Source of the DNA: Desulfobacca acetoxidans DSM 11109
GTDB lineage: Bacteria; Desulfobacterota; Desulfobaccia; Desulfobaccales; Desulfobaccaceae
Assembly (NCBI RefSeq): GCF_000195295.1
Contig: NC_015388.1
Location: 806,001 to 870,000 of the forward strand
Reading direction: 5' to 3'
DNA length: 64,000 nucleotides
Shown: positions 1-8,781 of the stretch, piece after piece
Layout of the letters: each line of letters opens with the position of its first letter
How positions within the stretch are numbered: the first letter of the stretch is position 1
Notes under the pieces: model-generated
The model's input: only the letters and a program-made list of their open reading frames with translations
What the model was told of the DNA's origin: nothing
Databases searched by the model: none
Translations under genes and position numbers: made by a program

Positions 1-2
1 CA

Positions 3-527
3 TTGCAGCGCCGATTTTTGAACTTATTACAGCAGGGCCGGGAGCGTCTGCGGCTCTCAGGCCATCGCCTCAAAGACCCACGCCGACGGGTAGCCGACCT
101 CAGACTCAGGTTGGACGAACGTGCCGAGCAGCTCCAACGTCTCTGGCAGACCAAACGTCGGGACGCCGCCGCTAAACTCAGGCTGGCCGCCGCCCGCCTC
201 TCTCTCTTGAGCGTCCGCCGTCGGAGCGAAGGCCAGCGTTTATTGCTACAGCAGGATAACCGCCGACTGCAACAGGTTCTTAGGCGCCGGCTGAGTGATC
301 ACCGAAGGTTGTTGGAGCATCTGACCGACCGTCTCCGCCCTCTCAATCCGGCTGCCATCCTGGCCCGCGGTTATGCCGTGGCCTTAACGCTGCCCGACCG
401 GGCGGTTTTGCGGACATCCCAACAGACTGCCGTGGGTGCGCCGGTGTTAGTACACCTGCACCACGGTGCTCTCAGATGTCAGGTGACGTCCATAACCGAC
501 GAAACTTTACCGTTGCCTACAAAATAA
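3..527 (+). CDS. xseA: Exodeoxyribonuclease VII large subunit, C-terminal part
   Basis: This is the 3' end of a gene that begins left of the window. The visible ~174 residues are a long Arg/Leu/Gln-rich helical region (about 1-110), the coiled coil typical of the XseA C-terminal half, followed by the conserved PLNPAAILARGYAV segment (113-126) that marks the end of the family. XseA is the catalytic subunit of exonuclease VII, which degrades single-stranded DNA to oligonucleotides and is held together by many XseB copies. The xseB gene lies 75 bases downstream on the same strand, which supports the call. The N-terminal OB fold and catalytic region are not in view. Confidence 0.9.
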   Translation: MQRRFLNLLQQGRERLRLSGHRLKDPRRRVADLRLRLDERAEQLQRLWQTKRRDAAAKLRLAAARLSLLSVRRRSEGQRLLLQQDNRRLQQVLRRRLSDHRRLLEHLTDRLRPLNPAAILARGYAVALTLPDRAVLRTSQQTAVGAPVLVHLHHGALRCQVTSITDETLPLPTK

Positions 528-554
528 CTGCGGCACCGGCTTCCAGACTGGGCA

Positions 555-600
555 GAATTAATTTCTGAATACCGACCGGAAACCAGGAAACCGGAAACTC
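555..600 (+). repeat. Dispersed heptamer-containing repeat (copy 1)
   Basis: The gap between xseA and xseB carries TTAATTTCTG followed by 7-bp-phased GGAAACC-type units (CCGGAAACC, AGGAAACC, GGAAACTC). The same arrangement recurs near 7232, 27651, 37684, 45178 and 49326. This copy abuts the xseB start codon, so its purine-rich units may serve as the ribosome binding site. Confidence 0.55.
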
Positions 601-602
601 AC

Positions 603-851
603 ATGGCCAAAAATAGTTTTGAAGAAAATTTACGAGCGCTGGAAGATATTCTACAACAGTTGGAACATGGTGATCTTCCCCTGGAGGCCGCGCTGGCCAG
701 ATTCGAAGCCGGTATGCGCCTAATCCGCCTCTGCACTGAACAGCTTGATGCCGTGGACCGGAAAGTGGAAATCCTCTTGCAGGACGAGGCCGGCAATCTG
801 ATCACCAGACCTTTTCTCACCCCCAACGAGGCCAAGGGGTCTGATGTCTGA
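603..851 (+). CDS. xseB: Exodeoxyribonuclease VII small subunit
   Basis: The 82-residue protein has the usual XseB length and pattern: FEENLRALEDILQQLEHGDLPLEAALARFEAGM, a helical hairpin that packs around the XseA coiled coil, followed by an acidic helix (about 48-62) and a short tail. It is the non-catalytic partner that stabilises exonuclease VII. It lies between xseA and ispA on the plus strand, the common xseA-xseB-ispA-dxs order of proteobacteria. No classical GGAGG precedes the ATG; the nearest purine run is GGAAAC in the upstream repeat. Confidence 0.95.
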   Translation: MAKNSFEENLRALEDILQQLEHGDLPLEAALARFEAGMRLIRLCTEQLDAVDRKVEILLQDEAGNLITRPFLTPNEAKGSDV

Positions 852-899
852 GTCACACTAGAATCATACAGTGAATTCACTAGCTAGGTTGGGTTTCGC

Positions 900-1790
900 A
901 TGGACTTGAAAACCTATCTCTCGGAACGCAAGACCCTGATTGATCAGGCGTTGGAGTGTTATCTGCCCCCTGGCAACGGCCCCGGCCAACGGGTGGTGGA
1001 GGCTATGCGCTACTCGCTGCTGGCTGGCGGCAAACGGCTCCGTCCGATCCTTTGTTTGGCGGCGGCTGAGGCGGTGGCGGGCAATGTGGAACAGGTCATG
1101 CCGGTAGCCGGCGCTTTGGAAATGATTCACACCTATTCCCTTATCCATGATGATCTGCCGGCGATGGATGACGATGACTTCAGACGAGGACGCCCTACCT
1201 GCCACAAAAAATTTGACGAAGCCACTGCCATCCTGGCGGGGGACGGCCTTCTCACCGCCGCCTTCGAGGTCCTGGCCGCTGCTGCGACCAATCACCCGGC
1301 CCAGGCAAGCGTCTACCATGAAGTAGTCCAAACCATCGCCAGGGCGGCTGGCTATCAAGGAATGGTAGGGGGTCAGATGGCCGATTTATTAGCTGAGGGT
1401 CAACCGAGTACCCTGGAGCAGGTTGAGGCTATTCACCGCTTGAAAACCGGAGCTTTGCTCACGGCTTCGGTGCGCTCCGGGGCGCTGCTGGGCGGTGGTT
1501 CAGCCCGAGATATTCTGGCCCTGACGCACTATGGAGAAAAATTCGGTTTAATCTTTCAAATTACCGATGACTTACTAGACGTGGAAGGCGAGTCTGCTGA
1601 AATGGGCAAGCCCACCGGTATGGACGCCATCCGTCAGAAAGCCACCTATCCGGCCGTGATGGGTGTTGCTGCGGCCAAGAACCAGGCCCGCGATCTCGTC
1701 GCAGCCGCCCTGGTGGACCTCCAGCCTTTCGGCGAACGGGCCGAACCGCTGCGGCAATTAGCCCGGTATCTACTTGTTAGACGTCAATAG
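900..1790 (+). CDS. ispA: Polyprenyl (farnesyl/geranylgeranyl) diphosphate synthase
   Basis: Class I trans-prenyltransferase of 296 residues. The first aspartate-rich motif DDLPAMD is at residues 84-90 and the second, DDLLD, at 223-227; both bind Mg-diphosphate. GGKRLRP (43-49) is the family's substrate-binding signature. It condenses isopentenyl diphosphate with allylic diphosphates to make C15 or C20 precursors for quinones, undecaprenyl phosphate and hopanoids. It stands between xseB and dxs, with a 14-base gap to dxs, so precursor supply and chain elongation are probably co-transcribed. Whether the product is C15 or C20 cannot be read safely from sequence alone. Confidence 0.93.
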   Translation: MDLKTYLSERKTLIDQALECYLPPGNGPGQRVVEAMRYSLLAGGKRLRPILCLAAAEAVAGNVEQVMPVAGALEMIHTYSLIHDDLPAMDDDDFRRGRPTCHKKFDEATAILAGDGLLTAAFEVLAAAATNHPAQASVYHEVVQTIARAAGYQGMVGGQMADLLAEGQPSTLEQVEAIHRLKTGALLTASVRSGALLGGGSARDILALTHYGEKFGLIFQITDDLLDVEGESAEMGKPTGMDAIRQKATYPAVMGVAAAKNQARDLVAAALVDLQPFGERAEPLRQLARYLLVRRQ

Positions 1791-1804
1791 TCACAGGAGT
1801 AGCC

Positions 1805-3787
1805 ATGTCCGATCCCAAACCTCAATTTTCGGTGTGCTCTGAGGCATTAAGCCTGCAGAAAAAAAGCCTACTGGATGCCATTAACAGTCCGGTTGATCTG
1901 AAAAGGCTGGCGGTGGAGCAACTTCCCCAACTAGCCCAAGAAATCCGCCAACAGATCATTAGCACAGTCTCTACTACTGGCGGGCATCTGGCTCCTAATC
2001 TCGGTGTCGTCGAGCTCACCATCGCCTTGCACTATGTTTTTGATACGCCGAGGGATAAGATCATCTGGGACGTCGGCCACCAGGCCTATACCCATAAGCT
2101 TCTCACCGGCCGCAAAGATGTTTTTCATACGCTTCGCCAATCCGGCGGTCTCAGCGGCTTCCCCAAGCGGGGGGAGAGCCCTTATGATGCCTTTGACACC
2201 GGTCACAGTTCTACATCCATATCTGCGGCTTTGGGCATGGCAGTGGGAAAGTGCCTCAAAAAGGAGCGTAGGCGGGTTATCGCCGTCATCGGCGACGGTT
2301 CCATGACCGCCGGCCTCGCCTTTGAGGGATTGAACAATGCCGGCGACTTGAGCAAGGACTTGATTGTTGTTCTCAACGACAACGAGATGTCGATCTCGCC
2401 CAATGTCGGCGCCCTCTCCTCTTTTCTCAGCCGTAAGCTCACCAAGCGGGCGGTGGTCTACGCCCGCCGCCAGTTTGAAAACTTTCTTAAAATGGTTCCC
2501 GGCATCGGTGATGAGCTGATGCTGTGGGCCAAAAAAAGTGAGGAGTCCTTCAAATCCTTTCTTACTCCCGGCATGTTGTTTGAAGCCCTCAAGTTTAATT
2601 ATCTAGGGCCGGTTCAGGGCCATCGTTTTGACCATCTCATTGAGACCTTCGGAAATGTCAAGAATCTCAATGGTCCTGTTTTGGTCCACGTTCTTACTAC
2701 CAAGGGGAAGGGCTACGAACCCGCCGAATGCAATCCTACCTGTTTTCACGGTTTGGGATGCTTCGACCTGGAGACCGGCGAACCCAAAAAAACCGTCAGC
2801 GATATCCCTACTTACACCGAGGTATTCGGCAACACCCTGATCAAACTGGCCCGTGAGGATCACCGCATTGTCGCGGTTTCTGCGGCCATGCCGGATGGGA
2901 CCGGCCTGGTGGATTTCCGGCTGCACTATCCGGATCGTTTTTTTGACGTGGGTATCTGCGAACAACACGCCGTCACTTTTGCAGCCGGCATCGCCACCGA
3001 GGGCTTCCGGCCGGTGGTGGCCATCTACTCCACCTTCCTACAGCGGGCCTATGATCAGGTGCTGCATGACGTCTGCATTCAAAATCTCCCGGTTATCTTC
3101 GCCCTGGATCGGGGCGGCATTGTCGGCGAGGATGGCGAAACCCATCAGGGCCTCTTTGATCTGTCCTACCTGCGGCATCTGCCCAACATGATCCTCATGG
3201 CCCCTAAAGATGAGGACGAGCTTCGGCATATGCTCTATACCGCAGTCTCGCATGTAGGTCCGATTGCCTTGCGGTATCCACGAGGCGGCGGCGTCGGCAC
3301 CCCCCTCTCTCCCGTTCTCAAGAAAATCCCCCTGGGCCAAGCCGAGGTTCTCACCGAGGGCGACGATCTGCTTATCCTGGCCGTCGGCGCCAGCGTTTAC
3401 CCGGCCTTGGAGGCGGCTAGAGGCTTGGAGGAACAGGGTTTCAAAGCTACTGTCGTGAATGCCCGCTTTATTAAGCCCCTGGATCAGGCTCAAATACTCT
3501 CTCTGGCGGCTCGGTGCGGCCGGGTGCTTACGGTCGAGGAAAATGTTGCGGCCGGAGGCTTCGGCAGCGCCGTACTGGAACTCCTATCGGACCACGGTCT
3601 CCATGGGATCCCTGTAAAGCGTCTGGGGGTGGGAGATCTTTTTGTCGAACACGGCAGCCAGAAGATTTTGCGCCGCAAATACGGCCTTGACCCGCAGGGT
3701 ATTCTAGAGGGTGCTTTGAACCTTCTGGGACATCCCAACGGCAAAAAAAATGTCATCTGGGGGAATTTTCAGAATTCCGAAGGGTAA
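1805..3787 (+). CDS. dxs: 1-deoxy-D-xylulose-5-phosphate synthase
   Basis: Thiamine-diphosphate enzyme of 660 residues that joins pyruvate and glyceraldehyde 3-phosphate, the first step of the MEP isoprenoid pathway. Visible landmarks are [15 protein letters not shown] in the N-terminal domain, the [18 protein letters not shown] thiamine/Mg motif near residue 162, and the [10 protein letters not shown] catalytic glutamate (Glu386) in the pyrimidine domain. The C-terminal transketolase-like domain ends near residue 640. The ATG is preceded by ACAGGAGTAGCC, a good ribosome binding site. The first ~20 residues are a poorly conserved extension. A GC-rich hairpin follows the stop codon. Confidence 0.96.
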   Translation: MSDPKPQFSVCSEALSLQKKSLLDAINSPVDLKRLAVEQLPQLAQEIRQQIISTVSTTGGHLAPNLGVVELTIALHYVFDTPRDKIIWDVGHQAYTHKLLTGRKDVFHTLRQSGGLSGFPKRGESPYDAFDTGHSSTSISAALGMAVGKCLKKERRRVIAVIGDGSMTAGLAFEGLNNAGDLSKDLIVVLNDNEMSISPNVGALSSFLSRKLTKRAVVYARRQFENFLKMVPGIGDELMLWAKKSEESFKSFLTPGMLFEALKFNYLGPVQGHRFDHLIETFGNVKNLNGPVLVHVLTTKGKGYEPAECNPTCFHGLGCFDLETGEPKKTVSDIPTYTEVFGNTLIKLAREDHRIVAVSAAMPDGTGLVDFRLHYPDRFFDVGICEQHAVTFAAGIATEGFRPVVAIYSTFLQRAYDQVLHDVCIQNLPVIFALDRGGIVGEDGETHQGLFDLSYLRHLPNMILMAPKDEDELRHMLYTAVSHVGPIALRYPRGGGVGTPLSPVLKKIPLGQAEVLTEGDDLLILAVGASVYPALEAARGLEEQGFKATVVNARFIKPLDQAQILSLAARCGRVLTVEENVAAGGFGSAVLELLSDHGLHGIPVKRLGVGDLFVEHGSQKILRRKYGLDPQGILEGALNLLGHPNGKKNVIWGNFQNSEG

Positions 3788-3795
3788 TATTGCCA

Positions 3796-3830
3796 GCACC
3801 AGGGGCGAATACAAAGTTAGCCCCTGGTGC
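3796..3830. terminator. Hairpin after dxs (GGGGCGAAT-type palindrome)
   Basis: A perfect 11-bp stem (GCACCAGGGGC at 3796-3806 pairing with GCCCCTGGTGC at 3820-3830) encloses a 13-base loop, starting eight bases after the dxs stop. It has only a weak T run (CCTTTC), so it could be a terminator or simply a member of the GGGGCGAAT palindrome family also seen at 45905 and 63566. Confidence 0.5.
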
Positions 3831-4217
3831 GATCCTTTCAGAACGATAACCCTGCCCGAATCACCTCACTCTCAATCCGATCTGCGGAACAACGATCTTT
3901 CGTAAACCATATTACCGATGGTTCCCTCTTAGCAAAGAATACAGTGGTCAGTAGCCAGTGACCAAAGGGCAATGGCCATTGATGTGGGGCGGCAAAGCGA
4001 AGCGCGTCCGGCCTTTTCCCCTGGTTTCCAAGCACCAGCTTGAGAAAAGGTATTTCCTCATATTTTTCCTTTCCGCCGGTTAAATCCGTTAAAAATATTT
4101 ACAATAATCAAAAATAATTTTATATGTACTATCATATAATTTTTACTATTGAGGAGCAGTTTACCTAAAATCGCTGTCAACTCATTGCAATAGACCCAAA
4201 ATGGGGCAGAGGAAGCC
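3831..4217. other. Gene-free spacer with a REP-like palindrome
   Basis: The 390 bases hold no convincing ORF. Positions 3987-4013 contain GGCGGCAAAGCGAAGCGCGTCCGGCC, a degenerate inverted copy of the palindrome seen at 23005 and 51675. The 4040-4200 stretch is AT-rich and is the likely promoter region of the following operon, but I could not single out reliable -35/-10 boxes. Confidence 0.4.
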
Positions 4218-4787
4218 ATGGAAGAGCCGGAGAGCATAACTGCGGTATTGGATTTTGGCCCGGCCATGCTGGAAAAAGTGCTGGGCGTGCTGCAAAAGGT
4301 TGGCATCGACCTGCCCATCCTCCTGGTCCAGATTTTTCTCTTCATCATTGTTGGATTATTATTCGGCTGGCTGTTCATCAAGCTCCGGAAAGCGAAGAAA
4401 AAACCTTTTTTCCAGGTGATGGGGCTGGTGGGTTTGGGTCTCATCATGGCGGGTATTGTGTTCAGTTGGGTGGAACAGGCTTGCTATCCCCTGCCAGGGG
4501 AGTTAACCGGGGTTGTTGAGGTTGCGGACAGCGCCACCAAAGAGCGGCTGGCGGACCTGCGGGTGATGCTGCTGGACTACCAGGGCCGTAAGGTTTCGTT
4601 AGAAGAGGGAGTAGTGGATACGGTTGACGGCAGGTTTGTCCTCTCCTACCCTCGAAGGGGAGATGTGCCACCCCGGATGCTGCGGCTCCGTCTGCCGGGT
4701 TGTAAAACTCAGGATTTTTCCTTGGGACGGCGGGAATTGCGGCAAGGGCGGGTTGCGGTGCACTTTGCTTGTGGAGGTGAGCCATGA
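4218..4787 (+). CDS. Membrane-anchored protein with C-terminal beta domain, function unknown
   Basis: I do not recognise a named family. The 189 residues have two hydrophobic helices (about 33-54, PILLVQIFLFIIVGLLFGWL, and 67-86, VMGLVGLGLIMAGIVFSWV) separated by a basic loop (KLRKAKKKP). A soluble domain of ~100 residues follows, with strands resembling a carboxypeptidase-regulatory-like beta sandwich (GELTGVVEVADSATKERLADLRVMLLD, then DGRFVLSYP). The start is supported by AGAGGAAG just upstream. The stop overlaps the next gene's start by four bases (ATGA), so it heads a three-gene operon whose later members are exported. A role in the inner membrane or periplasm is inferred. Confidence 0.7.
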   Translation: MEEPESITAVLDFGPAMLEKVLGVLQKVGIDLPILLVQIFLFIIVGLLFGWLFIKLRKAKKKPFFQVMGLVGLGLIMAGIVFSWVEQACYPLPGELTGVVEVADSATKERLADLRVMLLDYQGRKVSLEEGVVDTVDGRFVLSYPRRGDVPPRMLRLRLPGCKTQDFSLGRRELRQGRVAVHFACGGEP

Positions 4788-5815
4788 AAAGGCTGGCAGT
4801 CTTGGTTGTCCTGACGTTCTTGACCGGTACGGCGGCAGCTCAGACGCCCTTTTCCGGCAAGATCAGGGGCAGGGTGATTTCCGAGGTCGGGGAACATCCT
4901 TTGGAGGGGGTAACCATCGATCTCAGGGACAAGAAGGCCAACGTGGCCCAGACTGATGTCTATGGGCGCTTTGAAATTGACCTGAATCAGGTTGCGCCAG
5001 AATGGGCCGCGGAGGGCAAGAGCCTTACCCTCACCTTCAGCGCCCCGTCGTTTCTCAAGGCCCACCGGGTTCTGACCTGCAAGGCAGGGGCGGCTTCCGA
5101 GTGCGAAGAGGTCACTGTCCCCATGGTTTTTGATGAGGCTGAGATTGCCCCGGAAATCAAGGAACCCTTAAAAAAGTTAGTCAGTCGGGAAGGCTACACG
5201 CTCTACCTGTTGCCCTACGAGATTGCCTCCCCGGTGGAAGGTGGGCCGGTCGCCCCGCCGCAAACCGGTTATCTGGCTAGAGGCCTCTTTATGGCTATTG
5301 CCACCCACCTCCAGGCGCTGGCCTCTTCTTCGGCGGCCATTGCCTCGTCTCCGGACATTAGCTTGGAACCTCTCGAGATCAAGATGTCCTGGACCAACAC
5401 CGAGAAAATCCGGCGTTTGGGCTTTTTTCTCAACGCCCTGGCCATGATCGGCGGCATGGGGGAGGTACGCCGCGACGAAGCGGGCCACAACCAGGTCAAC
5501 ATCTCCTCACGCTATATCATGATTCCCACGCTCAAAGAATTGCCGGTTGCGGACACCGTGGAAGATGTGCTGCCGGCCGACCTGCTCAACTCTCCCAGGC
5601 TGTCGCAGAAGTTTAATAAACTCTGGCTCTCCCGCACGGTGCTGGCCTTCAGCCTGCGCGACTTCAAGCGGGCCAAGGCCAAGGGCGACCGTCAAGGGAT
5701 CGAGCGGGTGCGTTCCTGCCTCATCGCCGAGAAAGCCGGGTTGACCGAGGAAGACAAGATCGTTTCCCAGATCGATCTGATGCTGGGACTGGTAAACAAG
5801 GAGTTGGGATTATGA
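4784..5815 (+). CDS. Exported protein with carboxypeptidase-regulatory-like domain, function unknown
   Basis: The 343 residues begin with a signal peptide (MKRLAVLVVLTFLTGTAAAQ, cleavage near AAA-Q). A beta-sandwich domain follows (about 25-115: GRVISEVGEHPLEGVTIDL, then DVYGRFEIDL), similar to CarboxypepD_reg-like domains and to the domain in the preceding gene. The rest (about 120-343) is a mixed helical region with no motif I can name. The gene overlaps both neighbours by the four-base ATGA arrangement, which implies translational coupling and a shared complex or pathway. The location is inferred to be periplasm or cell surface. Confidence 0.7.
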   Translation: MKRLAVLVVLTFLTGTAAAQTPFSGKIRGRVISEVGEHPLEGVTIDLRDKKANVAQTDVYGRFEIDLNQVAPEWAAEGKSLTLTFSAPSFLKAHRVLTCKAGAASECEEVTVPMVFDEAEIAPEIKEPLKKLVSREGYTLYLLPYEIASPVEGGPVAPPQTGYLARGLFMAIATHLQALASSSAAIASSPDISLEPLEIKMSWTNTEKIRRLGFFLNALAMIGGMGEVRRDEAGHNQVNISSRYIMIPTLKELPVADTVEDVLPADLLNSPRLSQKFNKLWLSRTVLAFSLRDFKRAKAKGDRQGIERVRSCLIAEKAGLTEEDKIVSQIDLMLGLVNKELGL

Positions 5816-7227
5816 AGACGCTTCTTTTTCTCATCTCCGTGGTCCTCAGCCTGGCCTTTAATAGTGATGTTTGGGCTGGATATGTGATTACCCGTCAATT
5901 TACAAAACCTGGCGTCGAAAAGGGGCGGGAAGCTCTGCCCCATCTGCAGAACAAGGGGTTGATCGCCGAATTCCTTGACCCCGGTGATACCGGTTTGGGC
6001 AAGTGTCTGGGCTATCTGATCTGGCGCGAGGTGCTTACCGCCATCAGCGACCAGAGTGGGGCCGGAGTGATTCTGGCCCACCCCCCGGGACAGGAACGGA
6101 TTGTCGATCTGCTCGAAAAAAATTATCACCTGGCCGCTCTGGAGATCGCCCGCGACCAGCGGTGTTCCATGGCCCTGTGGGGCGCGGTCTGGGAACAGGG
6201 GGAACAGGTCTTCCTCAACAGCTTCCTGTCTGTCTTACCGGAGGTGCGGGGCGGTGATCTGCTGATCCGACTGAAGCCGGTGCCTGGCCTGGAAGCGGAG
6301 ATTGCCCGCACCAGATATAATTTTGCTCTGGTACAAACCAATCGCAACAACCTTTTTGAGCGGACGGTGGTTACCCGGCGCTCGGCGGTGCTGCGCGCCG
6401 AACCCCAGGCAAACGGTCGGCCGCTCCAGACCGTGCCAACCAATACGCCCCTGGCGGCTACCGCCATGCAAGGTGGTTGGTTTGTGGTCAAAACTGCGGA
6501 CGGCGGCAAAGCCTTTGTCGATAACAGTCTGGTTGAAGTGCCGCCGCGGCAGGTGGAAGGCAAGTATAACACCGCTACCCTCTTCCAGGGCCCCGGGCAA
6601 GATTCCCGCAAAATCAGAACAGTGTATTTAGACGGAGAATATCGGGTGTTGGACATGCGCTACCGGCGTGGTCTCTGGTATAAGATTGATCTGGGCGACA
6701 CCCAGGGGTGGGTGGCCGGGCATTTGGTAGACCCGAAGTTTTCTCTGCCGGCGGTGCATTTTATGGCCGGACTGTACCGCTACCGGGCCGGGAATTATCG
6801 GGCCGCCATAAAAGAATTTACCAGCTTTCGGGAGGAATCATATACGTTAGGCGACCGTGCCAATCTAGCCACATCTATGCAGTTCAAGGGTGCTGCCCAA
6901 TTGTTCCTGAAGGATGCTTCCGGTGCTTTGGATAGTTTTAGTTATGCGGTGGAGTTGACTCCTTTTGACCCTGCCGCCTATAATCTTGAGGCCTTGGCTA
7001 TATTGTGTACCAAAGGGCAATTAGTCGGTACAGCCTTGTATAATCTGGAACGGGCCCTGAAATTGGATAGTCGCAATCCCCGCACCCTTGCACTGATTAG
7101 CGTACTCCAAGAAGCACTGGTGAAAGGTAAGCACCGTTCCCATATAGAATCTCGTTTTGAGTCACCGGAGAAATTAGCCAAGAAGTTGCAGCAGTTGCGG
7201 GAGCAGGCCGGCTTGACTCAACCCTAA
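5812..7227 (+). CDS. Exported SH3-like and TPR-repeat protein, function unknown
   Basis: Protein of 471 residues with an N-terminal signal peptide (about 1-22, ending VWAG). Residues ~25-160 are a domain I cannot name. From about 180 to 305 there are two bacterial SH3-like modules (VTRRSAVLRAEPQANGRPLQTV, then GGWFVVKTADGGKAFV; and NTATLFQGPGQDSRKIRTV, then GLWYKIDLGDTQGWVAG). Residues ~310-440 are tetratricopeptide-like helices (LYRYRAGNYRAAIKEF, FLKDASGALDSFSYAVELTP). SH3 domains in exported bacterial proteins usually bind cell wall or protein partners. This is the last gene of the coupled operon. Protein interaction at the envelope is inference. Confidence 0.72.
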   Translation: MKTLLFLISVVLSLAFNSDVWAGYVITRQFTKPGVEKGREALPHLQNKGLIAEFLDPGDTGLGKCLGYLIWREVLTAISDQSGAGVILAHPPGQERIVDLLEKNYHLAALEIARDQRCSMALWGAVWEQGEQVFLNSFLSVLPEVRGGDLLIRLKPVPGLEAEIARTRYNFALVQTNRNNLFERTVVTRRSAVLRAEPQANGRPLQTVPTNTPLAATAMQGGWFVVKTADGGKAFVDNSLVEVPPRQVEGKYNTATLFQGPGQDSRKIRTVYLDGEYRVLDMRYRRGLWYKIDLGDTQGWVAGHLVDPKFSLPAVHFMAGLYRYRAGNYRAAIKEFTSFREESYTLGDRANLATSMQFKGAAQLFLKDASGALDSFSYAVELTPFDPAAYNLEALAILCTKGQLVGTALYNLERALKLDSRNPRTLALISVLQEALVKGKHRSHIESRFESPEKLAKKLQQLREQAGLTQP

Positions 7228-7231
7228 GAGC

Positions 7232-7268
7232 ACCGCGTTTCCGTTTTTTGTTTTCCGGTTTCCGGTTG
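7232..7268 (-). repeat. Dispersed heptamer-containing repeat (copy 2)
   Basis: Read on the minus strand the segment gives AACCGGAAACCGGAAAACA, two 7-bp AACCGGA units in the same phase as the copies at 555 and 27651. It lies directly after the stop codon of the SH3/TPR gene. Confidence 0.5.
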
Positions 7269-7491
7269 AAAGATTTTAGCATAAAGGTTAAGGTAAGGGC
7301 AATTGATTACCTTCCCAAGCGATTCTGTAAGAAGACTGGCGCACGGCTTCTGCGGGCAATGGTTTTTCCCGCTGGCGGCACCGGGCAACTCAAAAGAAAT
7401 ACCCTCGAATTTGTCGAAACAAACCTGACCAAGAGACCTAATCTCCAACCCTGCGGCGGCAACATCTCGCTCCGTTGCCGAAGAGGTAGCC

Positions 7492-8421
7492 ATGGCAGAT
7501 ACTTTGGAGACCAGAATCACCCTCCTCGTTCAGACAGTATGGTCCTTGCTCAAGGAGACCTATCAAGAGTGGAGCACTGACAACGCCCCGCAATTAGGAG
7601 CGGCATTGGCGTTTTATACCATTTTTTCACTGGCCCCGATCTTAATCATCATCATGGCGGTAGTCGGCTTTTTTTTGGGAAAGGAATCGGTTCAGATCTA
7701 TCTGATGCAGGAGTTGACCGGATTTGTTGGTCTTGAAAATGCCAAGAATATCATGCATATTGTCCAAAGAAGTTATAAACCGGGTTCCGGCCTGACAGCC
7801 ACCATAACCGCCATTTCCCTGATGCTCCTGGGATCGACGACTATTTTTGTCACCCTAAAAAATGCCTTGAACACCATGTGGGGCGTCAAGTATCAACCCG
7901 CTGGCTTGGTGAATTCGATCATCGACAGACTAAAGTCTTTTTTCACGGTTATCCTTGTCGGCCTGGTCCTTTTCTTGTCCATGCTTATTAGTTCAGTGGT
8001 GGCGATGGCGGATTCATTCATCGGGATGTACTTTCCTCTGCCGGTAATACTCGTCCAAACTCTTAACACCGGCTTATCCCTGCTGCTGTTTACCCTCATG
8101 TTTGCGCTCTTGTTCAAGGTGTTGCCGGATGTCAGGCTGTCATGGCGGGCGGTCGGGGTCGGGGCGGGAATCACCGCTCTCCTCTTCGGGTTGGGGAAGA
8201 ATCTTTTAGGGGCGTATCTGGCCCGCACCAGCGTTAGTTCGGCCTACGGCGCCGCCGGCTCCATGGTGGTTCTGCTCCTTTGGGTCTACTATTCCGCCCA
8301 GATAATCTTTATTGGTGCTGAATTTACCCAGGTATATGCCAGAAAATTCGGGATGGCGATAGAGCCCAGACAGGGTGTAGGGCTCGAAGCAGCCGATAAA
8401 TCGGTGTCAAGATTTTTATAA
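7492..8421 (+). CDS. YihY/BrkB family inner-membrane protein
   Basis: The 309-residue protein matches the YihY/virulence factor BrkB family. The signature APQLGAALAFYTIFSLAPILIIIMAVVGFFLG lies near residues 33-65, and the family segment STTIFVTLKNALNTMWGV near 115-132. Later membrane helices end with YGAAGSMVVLLLWVYYSAQIIFIGAEFTQVYA (about 248-280). Six membrane spans are visible. The biochemical role of the family is unsettled; it was once called ribonuclease BN in error. It lies before tamA with a 41-base gap, so envelope function is likely. Confidence 0.9.
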   Translation: MADTLETRITLLVQTVWSLLKETYQEWSTDNAPQLGAALAFYTIFSLAPILIIIMAVVGFFLGKESVQIYLMQELTGFVGLENAKNIMHIVQRSYKPGSGLTATITAISLMLLGSTTIFVTLKNALNTMWGVKYQPAGLVNSIIDRLKSFFTVILVGLVLFLSMLISSVVAMADSFIGMYFPLPVILVQTLNTGLSLLLFTLMFALLFKVLPDVRLSWRAVGVGAGITALLFGLGKNLLGAYLARTSVSSAYGAAGSMVVLLLWVYYSAQIIFIGAEFTQVYARKFGMAIEPRQGVGLEAADKSVSRFL

Positions 8422-8462
8422 CAAGCCGTTTTCATTTTTAATCAACCCTTGTCGCGAGGTTT

Positions 8463-8759
8463 ATGACGGACTTTTATCGTTTGTGGATAAGGGGGATGTT
8501 GTTGGCTTTCTGGCTGTTGGGGCAGATTGTCTGGCCTCCTTGGAGTTTAGCCGAATCGGTGTCAGAGGGGGCGGCGCTAAAACTTAAGTCCCTCAAAATC
8601 ATTGGGAATCAGATAATCTCTAGCAAAGCGATCAAGAGCCAGTTAACCATCTCCCTCCCTACTATCTGGCCCTGGAAAAAACTGCCGACCTTTACCGAGG
8701 GAGAGTTGGAGGCAGACCTGGAGAGGGTCAAGGCCCTCTATCGGCAGCAGGGTTTTTAA
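8463..8759 (+). pseudogene. TamA/BamA-like outer-membrane protein, 5' fragment before frameshift
   Basis: The 98 codons encode a signal anchor (about 8-31) and most of one POTRA domain (LKLKSLKIIGNQIISSKAIKSQL, then TEGELEADLERVKALYRQQGF). The frame stops at TAA (8757-8759), inside the conserved end of the POTRA repeat. Shifting by one base at the run TTTTTAAC (8753-8760) continues directly into a matching POTRA strand (HTEVSSTVQQD) that leads into the next ORF. The expected wording is G-F-Y/N-H-T-E-V. This is therefore the front of a single gene split by one extra base, from mutation, sequencing error or, less likely, programmed slippage. Confidence 0.8.
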
Positions 8760-8781
8760 CCACACCGAGGTTAGCTCCACG

